Origin: Actinomycetota bacterium
GTDB taxonomy: Bacteria > Actinomycetota > Thermoleophilia > BMS3ABIN01
Length of the DNA stretch: 64,000 nucleotides
Assembly: GCA_023382335.1 (NCBI GenBank)
Contig: JAMCPM010000002.1
Coordinates: 1 to 64,000 of the forward strand
Direction of reading: 5' to 3'
Numbering within the stretch: position 1 is the stretch's first letter; each line of letters opens with the position of its first letter. The translations under genes were made by a program, and so were the position numbers. Shown piece after piece: positions 40,873 through 49,885 of this stretch. The notes under the pieces are model-generated. The model was not told where the DNA came from. It was given only the letters and a program-made list of their open reading frames with translations, and did no database searches.

Positions 40873-43800
40873 GTGAGCGCGACTATCTTTCCGGGTAATC
40901 ATTTCGTCATCGGCGGCCATTTGCGCCGCCTTTTGTTCAGCCTCATTGCAGCGACTTTCCTTGGACTTGCTTTCACGATAATCTATAGCCCTTCCGCTTA
41001 TGCAGCTACTCACGTCAGCGGCTCCATCTCAACCGACACTGAATGGACCGCGGCCAATAGTCCGTATGTGATCGATAGCGACCTCACGGTGGCACAGTAC
41101 AAAACGCTCACGGTTGATTCGGGCGTCGTCGTCAAATTTCAGACTCAAACTTCCCTTATGGTCAATGGCACCTTATCCGCCTCAGGAGCTATTTTTACAT
41201 CATTAAAGGATGATGCTAACGGCGGAGACACGGATGGCGATCATGGGCCAGCAAACAATGGTGACTGGAAATACATCATGTTTGAATCTGCTGGTGCTGG
41301 ATCGCTTACCAATTGTAAGGTCCTCTATGGCGGTTTCCTTTCATCTGGCATGGTCACCATTTCCAGTACCACGAGCATTTCAATTTCCGGCTCCACTTTT
41401 TCTAATTCTTATGGTTATGGTTTATATATATTCCCGAATACAGGCGGGGCCCAGATAACAGATTCTTTCTTTTTAAATAATGGTTTCGACGGATTATATT
41501 CTGAGCAACCCTTATCCACCCTTTCGGGGAACAGTTTTTCGGGAAACGGACGCGCCGGGGTCAATATACCGGCAACAATTGGTGCAAACGTAGTAAATAA
41601 TACATACTCCGGCAACAAGTATGATGGTATGTATCTCACTGGTCATGTCACCCAGACTACAACCTGGCCGCTTTCCAATTCTCCGTATGTTGATGCAGGA
41701 AAATATGAAGGTTACTACCCGAATGACCGCTATACCGATATAAAAAGCGGAGCATCACTGACTATAGAAACCGGCTCCGTCGTAAAATTCCTGGCTACCC
41801 GAAGCGGTCAAACGCAGACAAATCCCTACGGCGGTTTCGATGTTCAGGCCCAAGGTTCTCTAAACGCCAATAACGTAGTCTTCACCTCTCTATTTGACGA
41901 TTACGGCGGCGACACCAACAATGACAATGGCGCTACCCAACCGCTTCCAGGCGACTGGTTAAATATCCAGTTTGAATCTGGCAGTTCAGGTGATATTGAA
42001 AATTCGGTGATCCGCTATGGCGGCAGCAAATACATTGGTTATTACGACCAGGGAGAGATATATATAAGTGGTGGCTCGCCAGCGATAAAGAATACGGCTA
42101 TAAGCTACTCAGGCTGTAGTGGCGTCCACATTGCTTCTGGCAGCCCCTCGATTCATTACAACGATATCTTTGGCAATAACAATGGTATTTCTAGCAGTGT
42201 TGCCCTGGACGCCACCCACAACTACTGGGGAAGCAAACACGGCCCCAAGCCCTACGGCATCGGCAACGGCTTCTCGGGACCCGTAAACGCTGCCCCCTGG
42301 TCGCGCATCCCCTTTACCGCCGCTGGCGCCGCCTACCAGGCGACATTAGGTCTCGACGATTACTGCGCCTACTGCGGCGACCCCATAAACACCGCCACCG
42401 GCGCCTTTGTCTATCAGCACAAGGACATCGACATACCCACCAAGGGCCTGCCACTGGAATTTGACCGAACCTACAACTCCAATGACTTGAGTGACGGTGT
42501 TCTTGGATATGGTTGGTCTTTTAACTGGCAGATTAGTGTAAGTCCGCTGGCAAATGGAAACGTGGTCATCCTGCGAGGCGACGGCCGGCAGGACATCTTT
42601 ACTCTAAATCCAGACGGGTCCTACTCCCCGCCGGCCGGCCGGCATGACGCCTTGAGCTTAAACGCAACAGACGGCACCTTCCGCCTTTTAACCCAGCAGC
42701 AGGTCATCTACAACTTTAACAGTGACAATGCCCTGGCCTCCGAGGTTTCAGAAACAGGCCAGACCACCACGTTCGCATACAACGCCAACAAGCAGCTGGC
42801 CACGATCACCGAACCGGCGGGCAGGACGCTTTCGGTTACATGGGGAACCGACCCGGCCCAGGCAAATTTCAACCGCATCGATCATATAACCGATCCTCTC
42901 ACTCACTCCGTCACTTTCAGCTATACTGCTACGTCTGACGGAGGCGCCGATCTCACATCTGTAACCGACCAGAACAACCACACGACTAACTATCTCTACG
43001 AAAATAACGATCATCGCATCACCGGAATCACCGACCCTGAAGGCCATACCTCAGCGAAGAACATTTACGACATCGGTACTCATCAAGTGACAAGCCAGAA
43101 GGATGCCGAAGATCATCTGCTGAGCTTTGACTATAGCGTCCCCGGCCAGACCAAGATGACGCGGCAGATGGATCCTCTCGATTCCGCCAAGGACGAAATT
43201 ACCTACTTCTACTACGATTCCAGCTACCATCTGATTAAGGAGACAGACCCATACGGCAAGGAAACGCTCTACACCTATGACGGCTATGGCAACCGCGACT
43301 CGTTCACCGACAGGCGCGGTGGTCTAACCAAACAGGTCTTTGATAGCTACGGCAACGTCACCGACAGCTACAAGGCATATGGCCTTACCGAGCAGCAGCA
43401 CACCCACTACACCTATAACGCCAAGAACCATCCGCTGACCAAAACCGATTCAAGGGGATTTACCACCAGCTATACCTATGATGTTTCCGGAACCTATCTC
43501 ACCCAGGTGGCCTACCCTGCGGTCACTAACTATAGCGCCGCCGTCTCAAACTACACCGAGTCCTTTACCTACAACAGCGACGGCACCAAGGCTACGCATA
43601 CCGACGCCAACGGCGATATCACCAGCTACATCTATGACAGCAACACCGGTTATCTCAGCTCCGAGACCAGAAATACCAACCGTCCCAGCGGCGATCAGAT
43701 AACCATCGGCTACATCTTCGACGATCTGGGCAGAAAGACCCAGCAAGTCGACGGAAACGGGAACGTCACCGACTTCACCTACGACAATGTGGGCAATCTT

Positions 43801-46563
43801 CTAACTCAAACCAGGCACTTCACCGATCCGGCAGTTGTGGCCACCACCGAGTACCAGTACGACCGCGCCAATAACCGGACTCTCCAGATCGATCCCGAGG
43901 GTAAGAACACTTCATATTCGTACACTGCAACAAACCGCCTCGACACCGTTACCGATGACAAGCTAAATACGCTCCAGTTCAGATACGACGTCACCGGCAA
44001 CAAGACCGAAGCAAAGGACAGAAACGGCAACTGGAGCTACTTCACCTTCGACAAGAACAATCGCATGGTCACGGCCAAGGACCCCGAGGAATATGTGACC
44101 AGCTTTACCTACGACGACGAAGGCAACCAGCTCACGGCAACCGATCCGCTAGGAAGAACCACCACCAGGACTTTCGACCATCTCAACCGGGTGACAGCCA
44201 TCACCGTGCCCGATCTGGACAACGCTACCAGGACGACGTCCTACGCCTATGACGCAGCCGATCAGCTGCTTTCAAGTACCGATCCGCTAAGCCACACGAC
44301 CTCTTACAGTTATGACGAGCTGAGCCGCCTGAGGCAATCGACCGATGCGGTTGGAAGCTCCACATATACGGCCTACGACGGTGCAGGAAACATCGTAAAG
44401 AGCAGGGACGCTCTGGGCCACGAGACGCTCTACGCCTATAGCCCGAGTGACTATCTCACCAGCGTCACCGATCCCATGGGCGGGGTAACCGGCTACGGCT
44501 ACGATAAAAACGGCAACCGCACCTCCCAAACCGACGCCGAGGGCCACACGACTTACTACGGTTACGATGAGCTAAACCGGCTGACAAATGAGAAGGTCGA
44601 CGCCGGCGGCGGAAGCTACCTCCTGGAAAAAAGCTACAGCTACAACAAGGCCGGCCATCTGTTGACCGACGAAACAACCGCTGGCACCATCACCTACTCC
44701 TACGACGGGGTCTATAACCTCACCGGCATCACCGACCGGCAAAACGCATCCTTCACATTTACGTACGACGCCAACCACCAGCAGCTGTCAGCCACGGATA
44801 ACTCTGCCAGCAAGACCGTCTCCTTTACCTACAATCCGCGAGGTCTTCTCTCCCATGTAGAAGACGCCTTCGGAGCCACCCAGGACTACAGCTATGATCC
44901 GGCCGGCAATTTAACCTCTCAGCAGGACAGCGTCTCTGGCAACAACTTTGCAACGACCTACTCATACACTCCCAGAAACCAGATGGCGAGCGTTACCCGA
45001 AACAATCAGACCTCGAGCTTCACCTATGACGCTGCCGGCAACCTCACCTACAAGCATTACCCCAACGGCATCGGCAGTTTCTATAACTATGACGCCGACA
45101 ACCGCGTCACTTCCATGGAGGCCATAAAAAACAACGGTGTCTGGCAGCAGTGGTTTTCCCAGGCCTACGATGCCTCCGGCAACATAACCCAGAAAGGCGA
45201 GTCCACCGGGCTCTACAGCACCACCTACAGCTACGACGCCCTAAACCGGCTAACGGCCGAGAACATCGGCGGCTACGGCAATATCTCCTACGCCTACGAC
45301 CACACCGGCAACCGCACGAGCTTAACTAATCCCGCCACCGGCCAGACCAGCTACGCCTACAACGAGGCCAACCAGCTCATCTCTTCAACAAACAACGGCA
45401 CGACCACCGACTACTCCTACGACGCCAACGGCGCTATCACCAGCAAGACCACCGGCTCAGACACCACCAGCTACTCCTACAACGGCATGGACAAGCTCAC
45501 CGAGGTGGCCACGCCTTCCTCCACGGTAAACTACGCCTACGACGCCCTGGGCAGGAGAGTGCAGCGCACCGAGGGCTCTGACACCAGAAACATCCATCTA
45601 AACGCCAGGAGCGACCTGCCGGATTACTGGAGCGACTCCTCCGGGAGTGTCACCGCCTCGCTTCTAAGAGGTGCAGACGGACTTATCTCCTTTACTCTGG
45701 ACCCGGTCAGTAATCCAAATCTGAGCTATCAGCTCTATAGCCCCCACGGCGACACCACCATGATCATGGACACATCTGGCAATCCCTTCTTCACCGCCAG
45801 GTACGATGCTTTCGGAGACGCCATCTCCGGCGCCGGCCTATGGTACGGCTATACCGGCAAGTACCAGCGCTACAGTGATTCTTCCACCGGCACCATCGAG
45901 ATGGGCGTGCGCGAGTACGATCCGAGTCTAGGAAGATTTATCAGCCAGGACCCGCTTAAGGGAACGGCCACCGATCCCCAGCAGCGAAACCGCTACCAGT
46001 ATGTGGGGAATGATCCGCTGACGAGGTATGACTTGAGCGGCTACTCCGGGTTGAGCGATGTCGGAGGTTGGGTTGCGGATAGAGCCAGTGACTGGAAGGA
46101 AGGTGCTGGTATCGCCAGAGATATGTATTGGGAAGGTTACAATACGATGCCAAGATGGGCTCAATATACAGACACTGGAGTTATTCTGGGTGGAATGACA
46201 TTCTTGGATCTGTATTCGATGGGGGCTTTTTCTCCAGCGCAAGGGGAATATGCTTCAGAGTTGTTGAGTGAAGAGGAAGGATCCATAGGGTGCAGGGGAG
46301 GATCTGCTGAAAGCCAAGGATTCAATCCGTTTGAAGGAAAATCGGCTGAGGAAATAGATGGAATGTTTAAGGCGAAAGGATTTATTCCTAAGGGACCAGA
46401 CCCTGCATCAGGTCAAGGAAGTTATATCAACCCCAGTACAGGCAGAATGTATTATATCGATAGTGGTGGTGTATATGGAAAGTCTTATGAAGGTCCACAC
46501 GTTGATGTTCATCGTTTGCCTGATTCAATTTTTCCAAAAAGAAAATTTCCATTCGGAGGGTAA
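40873..46563 (+). CDS. Secreted beta-helix/Rhs polymorphic toxin protein
   Basis: An 1896-residue protein starting at GTG with GGGGAGG upstream. A signal peptide covers about 1-44 (LLFSLIAATFLGLAF ending AYA). Residues about 45-485 look like a right-handed parallel beta-helix (repeats such as GGDTDGDHGPANNGDWKYI). A DUF6531-like entry follows at about 495-545 (CAYCGDPINTATGAF, FDRTYNSND), then YD repeats to about 1640 and the Rhs core end YDPSLGRFISQDPLKGT and YQYVGNDPLTRYDLSG. The last 175 residues are a variable tip ending in GPDPASGQGSYINPSTGRMY and EGPHVDVHR, whose activity I cannot name. YD shells enclose such tips. The immunity gene follows six bases after the stop. Confidence 0.92.
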   Translation: MSATIFPGNHFVIGGHLRRLLFSLIAATFLGLAFTIIYSPSAYAATHVSGSISTDTEWTAANSPYVIDSDLTVAQYKTLTVDSGVVVKFQTQTSLMVNGTLSASGAIFTSLKDDANGGDTDGDHGPANNGDWKYIMFESAGAGSLTNCKVLYGGFLSSGMVTISSTTSISISGSTFSNSYGYGLYIFPNTGGAQITDSFFLNNGFDGLYSEQPLSTLSGNSFSGNGRAGVNIPATIGANVVNNTYSGNKYDGMYLTGHVTQTTTWPLSNSPYVDAGKYEGYYPNDRYTDIKSGASLTIETGSVVKFLATRSGQTQTNPYGGFDVQAQGSLNANNVVFTSLFDDYGGDTNNDNGATQPLPGDWLNIQFESGSSGDIENSVIRYGGSKYIGYYDQGEIYISGGSPAIKNTAISYSGCSGVHIASGSPSIHYNDIFGNNNGISSSVALDATHNYWGSKHGPKPYGIGNGFSGPVNAAPWSRIPFTAAGAAYQATLGLDDYCAYCGDPINTATGAFVYQHKDIDIPTKGLPLEFDRTYNSNDLSDGVLGYGWSFNWQISVSPLANGNVVILRGDGRQDIFTLNPDGSYSPPAGRHDALSLNATDGTFRLLTQQQVIYNFNSDNALASEVSETGQTTTFAYNANKQLATITEPAGRTLSVTWGTDPAQANFNRIDHITDPLTHSVTFSYTATSDGGADLTSVTDQNNHTTNYLYENNDHRITGITDPEGHTSAKNIYDIGTHQVTSQKDAEDHLLSFDYSVPGQTKMTRQMDPLDSAKDEITYFYYDSSYHLIKETDPYGKETLYTYDGYGNRDSFTDRRGGLTKQVFDSYGNVTDSYKAYGLTEQQHTHYTYNAKNHPLTKTDSRGFTTSYTYDVSGTYLTQVAYPAVTNYSAAVSNYTESFTYNSDGTKATHTDANGDITSYIYDSNTGYLSSETRNTNRPSGDQITIGYIFDDLGRKTQQVDGNGNVTDFTYDNVGNLLTQTRHFTDPAVVATTEYQYDRANNRTLQIDPEGKNTSYSYTATNRLDTVTDDKLNTLQFRYDVTGNKTEAKDRNGNWSYFTFDKNNRMVTAKDPEEYVTSFTYDDEGNQLTATDPLGRTTTRTFDHLNRVTAITVPDLDNATRTTSYAYDAADQLLSSTDPLSHTTSYSYDELSRLRQSTDAVGSSTYTAYDGAGNIVKSRDALGHETLYAYSPSDYLTSVTDPMGGVTGYGYDKNGNRTSQTDAEGHTTYYGYDELNRLTNEKVDAGGGSYLLEKSYSYNKAGHLLTDETTAGTITYSYDGVYNLTGITDRQNASFTFTYDANHQQLSATDNSASKTVSFTYNPRGLLSHVEDAFGATQDYSYDPAGNLTSQQDSVSGNNFATTYSYTPRNQMASVTRNNQTSSFTYDAAGNLTYKHYPNGIGSFYNYDADNRVTSMEAIKNNGVWQQWFSQAYDASGNITQKGESTGLYSTTYSYDALNRLTAENIGGYGNISYAYDHTGNRTSLTNPATGQTSYAYNEANQLISSTNNGTTTDYSYDANGAITSKTTGSDTTSYSYNGMDKLTEVATPSSTVNYAYDALGRRVQRTEGSDTRNIHLNARSDLPDYWSDSSGSVTASLLRGADGLISFTLDPVSNPNLSYQLYSPHGDTTMIMDTSGNPFFTARYDAFGDAISGAGLWYGYTGKYQRYSDSSTGTIEMGVREYDPSLGRFISQDPLKGTATDPQQRNRYQYVGNDPLTRYDLSGYSGLSDVGGWVADRASDWKEGAGIARDMYWEGYNTMPRWAQYTDTGVILGGMTFLDLYSMGAFSPAQGEYASELLSEEEGSIGCRGGSAESQGFNPFEGKSAEEIDGMFKAKGFIPKGPDPASGQGSYINPSTGRMYYIDSGGVYGKSYEGPHVDVHRLPDSIFPKRKFPFGG
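45303..46040 (+). repeat. Rhs core duplication, copy 1 (within the full-length gene)
   Basis: About 738 bases encoding the last YD repeats and the Rhs core. They recur at 47160-47897 with the same length and only scattered, mainly silent differences. Similarity stops just after the codons for DLSG, where the toxin tips begin. Confidence 0.92.
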
Positions 46564-46568
46564 ACATC

Positions 46569-46799
46569 TTGAACTATATTCTATCTTTTGAGCTTTCCAA
46601 AAAAGACAATGCTTTAGAAATACATTTTGACACGGATGGGTTAGAACATTTTATTTCATTGCTTAATAAGCTTCGTAAAGATAAAGGACATCTTCATTTA
46701 ATGACTTCAGAATGGGGTGGTAATGACCTCTCGAGCAAAAAGTTAGGTGAAGACAATTACTTGCTTAATCACGTTAAAATATTTCTGTGGGAAGAATAA
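46569..46799 (+). CDS. Imm32-like immunity protein
   Basis: A 76-residue protein starting at TTG, with GGAGGG eight bases upstream inside the end of the Rhs gene. The pattern ALEIHFDTDGLEHFISLLNK, HLHLMTSEWGG and NHVKIFLWEE resembles the Imm32 family of polymorphic toxin immunity proteins. Its place directly after the Rhs tip makes it the likely antidote to that toxin. The family call is from memory of its motifs. Confidence 0.7.
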   Translation: MNYILSFELSKKDNALEIHFDTDGLEHFISLLNKLRKDKGHLHLMTSEWGGNDLSSKKLGEDNYLLNHVKIFLWEE

Positions 46800-46838
46800 T
46801 AAAGTCTGTCTATTACCACAAAAATACAATCCGATTAG

Positions 46839-47138
46839 AAGTTTCTGAAGATCAGTTTCTCGAAAAATACACTCTGTCTAGTTTGCGGTTTTGACCTAGG
46901 TTTTCAAGCGTGGCGAGGAAATTCCGCATCACATGAAATTTGTCCTTCATGTGGTATAGAATTCAGTCTTGATGATGTTGAAGCTGCAAGTGGGAACACG
47001 GGCTCGAAAGTAGAAATTTACGAAAAGTGGCGTCAGAATTGGATTAGCAATGGAATGAAATGGTCAAGTAAGGGTATTCCATTGCCTGTGAATTGGAAAC
47101 CGATTGATCAATTGCTCAGGATTGGCATATCTGATTGA
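46839..47138 (+). pseudogene. Broken zinc-ribbon gene (possible lost immunity protein)
   Basis: An open frame encodes CLVCGFDLGFQAWRGNSASH, EICPSCGIEFSLDD and a Trp-rich end (WRQNWISNGMKWSSKG, PLPVNW). This is a recognisable small zinc-ribbon family often found after Rhs tips. No ATG, GTG or TTG precedes the first Cys pair; the frame opens at 46839 after a stop. The 5' part seems deleted, so it is probably a remnant of an earlier toxin-immunity pair. It overlaps the formal start of the next frame. Confidence 0.6.
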
Positions 47139-48498
47139 TTCCTTGTTTCCTTTCAGCCGCACCGGCAACCGCACTTCCCTAAACAATCCTACTACCGGCC
47201 AGACCAGCTACGCCTACAACCAGGCCAACCAGCTCATCTCTTCAACAAACAACGGCACGACCACCGACTACTCCTACGACGCCAATGGCGCTATCACCAG
47301 CAAGACCACAGGCTCAGACACCACCAGCTACTCCTATAACGGCATGGACAAGCTAACAGCTGTAGCCACGCCCGCCTCCACGGTTAACTACGCCTACGAC
47401 GCCCTGGGAAGAAGAGTGCAGCGTACCGAGGGCTCTGACACCAGAAACATACATCTAAACGCCAAGAGCGATCTTCCAGACTACTGGAGCGACGCCTCCG
47501 GGAGTGTCACCGCCTCGCTGCTAAGAGGAGCAGACGGGCTTATCTCCTTTACTCTGGACCCGGTCAGTAATCCAAATCTGAGCTACCAGCTCTATAGCCC
47601 CCACGGCGACACCACCATGATCATGGACACATCTGGCAATCCTTTCTTCACCGCCAGATACGACGCTTTCGGAGATGCTATCTCCGGCGCCGGCCTCTGG
47701 TACGGCTACACCGGCAAGTACCAGCGCTACAGTGATTCATCCACCGGCACCATCGAGATGGGAGTGCGCGAGTACGATCCGAGTCTAGGCAGGTTTATCA
47801 GCCAGGACCCGCTTAAAGGAACGGCCACCGATCCTCAGCAGCGAAACCGCTACCAGTATGTGGGGAATGATCCGCTAACGAGGTATGATCTTAGTGGAAT
47901 GATGTGGGGTGTAGACGACGCTTTGGGATGGGCTGAGGATAGGGCAACGGATGTTGCTGAAGGTTGGCGAATTACCATGAATGATCCCTCCGCATATGCA
48001 TCGGGTGTGGGAGATATGCTTCATCCAAGGAATGCTGTGGTAGTCGTGAGAATATTCTCGGGCTACAACCAATTTGAATCTATGGTAAATGCAAAGAGTC
48101 CATCGGAAGCTTTTATGCATGGTACTTTTTGGGCTACAGATATCATTGGCATATTTGGAGCGGGAAAATTGATAACAGCGGGAGAGGGTTGTATTTCCGA
48201 AGCGATCGCTGGTGATGCCATCAACGTAACAGATACCACGTTTGGGACAAAAATTGAAGGTCAACTAGCAAAACGTGGGTGGACCAAGCAATTAGCACAG
48301 TCAACAATTGAAAATCCGGTTCGAACTGTTCCTACGCGAGATTTGCGATATCTTTCGGACGGTGGAAGGCTTGATGAACCAGCAACTGCCTATTACAGTC
48401 GAAGGGGTGGTTACATAGTCAGGAATGACAGAACTGGTGACATTGTTCAAGTTTCAGATCGTACCAACTCAGCGTGGAGGGCTCCGTGGGATCATTAA
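47104..48498 (+). CDS. Orphan Rhs tip with colicin-E5-like RNase domain
   Basis: A 464-residue frame. Residues about 18-264 repeat the end of the large Rhs protein almost exactly. A new tip follows at about 265-464. Its last 85 residues (GTKIEGQLAKRGWTKQLAQS, TIENPVRTV, PATAYYSRRGGYIVRNDRTG, DIVQVSDRTN) match the colicin E5 RNase family, which cuts queuosine-type tRNA anticodons. There is no signal peptide, no shell and no convincing start, so it is likely silent until recombination joins it to the full Rhs gene. The next gene is probably its immunity gene. Confidence 0.85.
   Translation: MINCSGLAYLIDSLFPFSRTGNRTSLNNPTTGQTSYAYNQANQLISSTNNGTTTDYSYDANGAITSKTTGSDTTSYSYNGMDKLTAVATPASTVNYAYDALGRRVQRTEGSDTRNIHLNAKSDLPDYWSDASGSVTASLLRGADGLISFTLDPVSNPNLSYQLYSPHGDTTMIMDTSGNPFFTARYDAFGDAISGAGLWYGYTGKYQRYSDSSTGTIEMGVREYDPSLGRFISQDPLKGTATDPQQRNRYQYVGNDPLTRYDLSGMMWGVDDALGWAEDRATDVAEGWRITMNDPSAYASGVGDMLHPRNAVVVVRIFSGYNQFESMVNAKSPSEAFMHGTFWATDIIGIFGAGKLITAGEGCISEAIAGDAINVTDTTFGTKIEGQLAKRGWTKQLAQSTIENPVRTVPTRDLRYLSDGGRLDEPATAYYSRRGGYIVRNDRTGDIVQVSDRTNSAWRAPWDH
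47160..47897 (+). repeat. Rhs core duplication, copy 2 (orphan tip)
   Basis: Constant offset of 1857 bases from copy 1 with no length change. Most differences are in third codon positions; amino-acid changes are few and mild (for example NEANQL to NQANQL, NARSDL to NAKSDL). Confidence 0.92.
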
Positions 48499-48797
48499 CT
48501 GAAGACCTGGCGCGTCATGCGCAAATTAATGTCGTGAATATTGGCGGTCTTCATCTTGTCGCCACCACAGATATTGCGACTTTTCTGGATACTTGTCAGA
48601 CAGAAAATGTACTTGTGATCGGGATTGAAGGATTCAGGTTAGAAGGCGAGCGTGTTCTTCCCGATATTAATGCAATTGCAGACTTTTCGCATCTTTCGAA
48701 CTCAATAGAGTCAATAGTTGAGGCCAGAAGGTTTTTTGATGCAGTAGACAAACCTGGAATGGTGTATGACTTTACTCTTTCTATGTCTACTGATTAA
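48486..48797 (+). CDS. Candidate immunity protein for the E5-like tip
   Basis: About 103 residues from the GTG at 48486, which overlaps the end of the toxin frame and has GGAGGG just upstream; a GTG at 48474 is the alternative. The protein is acidic and soluble (VGSLTEDLARHAQINVVNIG, NVLVIGIEGFRLEGER), fitting an antidote to a basic RNase. The VIGIEGF segment is reminiscent of immunity proteins beside E5-type tips. The assignment rests mainly on position. Confidence 0.65.
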   Translation: MGSLTEDLARHAQINVVNIGGLHLVATTDIATFLDTCQTENVLVIGIEGFRLEGERVLPDINAIADFSHLSNSIESIVEARRFFDAVDKPGMVYDFTLSMSTD

Positions 48798-49192
48798 AAA
48801 CGTTCAAGTTACGGCTCTTCCCCAATAGACCCAGCGTGTCTCCTCGGGGAGAATATCAAAAGCTACCCGGCCTACCTTCGATTGATAAGAGTTGACCTTC
48901 GCCCGTTTCTGTTTACATACCAAAGGCTTGCCCACCAACTTGGAGTCTTCGCCTTTCCAGTGACAACCAACCACTACGGCACGAACATCAGCGTCCCCAC
49001 AACCAGCAGCAGCGCCAGGAACGCCTCACGCGCAGGAATTGGTGAGGTCATTAATAATCTAAGAGAAGAATTAGGAATGCCTAGTGCATCAGGGCTGGAG
49101 AAATTGTCATTTCTCGCCCAGAGAGCGAAGGAAATTTTTGATCAAATGGCAAATTGGGAACAATGCTGCGGTGTCAGATGAAAGGGCGCAAT
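48798..49192 (+). other. Remnant region inside the Rhs island
   Basis: A 100-codon frame (48882-49181) exists and reads open further upstream, but it has no ribosome site and matches nothing I recognise. The C-terminal half (GEVINNLREELGMPSASGLE) is helical and could be the end of a decayed gene. I treat it as decayed accessory DNA. Confidence 0.3.
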
Positions 49193-49769
49193 ATGTATGA
49201 TTTATCTTTACAAAAGTATATGACAATACTTGCAAGGGCAACATTTGGAATATTGATAATTTTCATTTTTTGCATGTTTAGCTACGAGCGGTTGTGCAAA
49301 CGATGTGCAGACAACCTCAGTTGGCACTGATAAAACAGTGTCCTTAGCCCCAAACCAGGTCTTGCAACTGATCACGGGTGAAGGTGAAAGTCAAATAACG
49401 TGGCATCTAAATGAAACTCAACGGAAGAAGGAATACTTTAATTCTTCTCTGGAATACGTTACAGGCGATTCTATTTATATTAAAGGCGATGGAACAGCAA
49501 ATTCGAGAACACTTTTTCAAGAAAAGAAGTTTCCATTTTTTCAACTTGAAGATGGTGCGGGGCACGCTTTTGATATAGAAACTCATACCCTCGACGGCAA
49601 TGGGCTAACTTTTTCTTTCACTGTGTATTTTAAGCTTTCCCAAGATGGTTCCATAAATGAGAATATTAAATCGGGTGAAGACTTAAAAGCTGTGGATCCA
49701 TCACCGTCTCAGCGCGGGTTACCAGGCCACATCGTAAATCTAGATCTTTTTGATGACATCAGTCCATAG
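49193..49769 (+). pseudogene. Frameshifted lipoprotein gene, paralogue of the 49.9-kb gene
   Basis: From the ATG at 49193 the frame gives a hydrophobic signal segment (ILARATFGILIIFIF) and then leaves it. A different frame continues with the lipobox ATSGC and the rest of the protein to 49769. The switch point is a six-T run at 49266-49271; with five T's one frame would read through a proper lipoprotein signal. The mature part shares FFQL..GHAFDIET, DG..NENIK and LPGHIVNLDLFD with the gene at 49886. A real decay, an assembly indel or slippage are all possible. Confidence 0.7.
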
Positions 49770-49770
49770 G

Positions 49771-49873
49771 GCTATAGCACCACAAGCTACGTCTACAACG
49801 GCTTGGACAAGCTCACCGAGGTGGCACGCCTTCCTCCACGGTAAACTACGCGTATGACGCGTCCGGCCGAGTA
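49771..49873 (+). pseudogene. Third Rhs core fragment (about 100 bp)
   Basis: This stretch repeats bases of the Rhs core (equivalent to about 45,460-45,565), including a long identical block around GACAAGCTCACCGAGGTGG and CTCCACGGTAAACTACGC. A one-base loss (GTGGCCACG to GTGGCACG) breaks its frame. It is closer to copy 1 than to copy 2. It lies between the two paralogous lipoprotein genes and marks a former recombination joint. Confidence 0.85.
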
Positions 49874-49885
49874 AACGGAGGTAAA

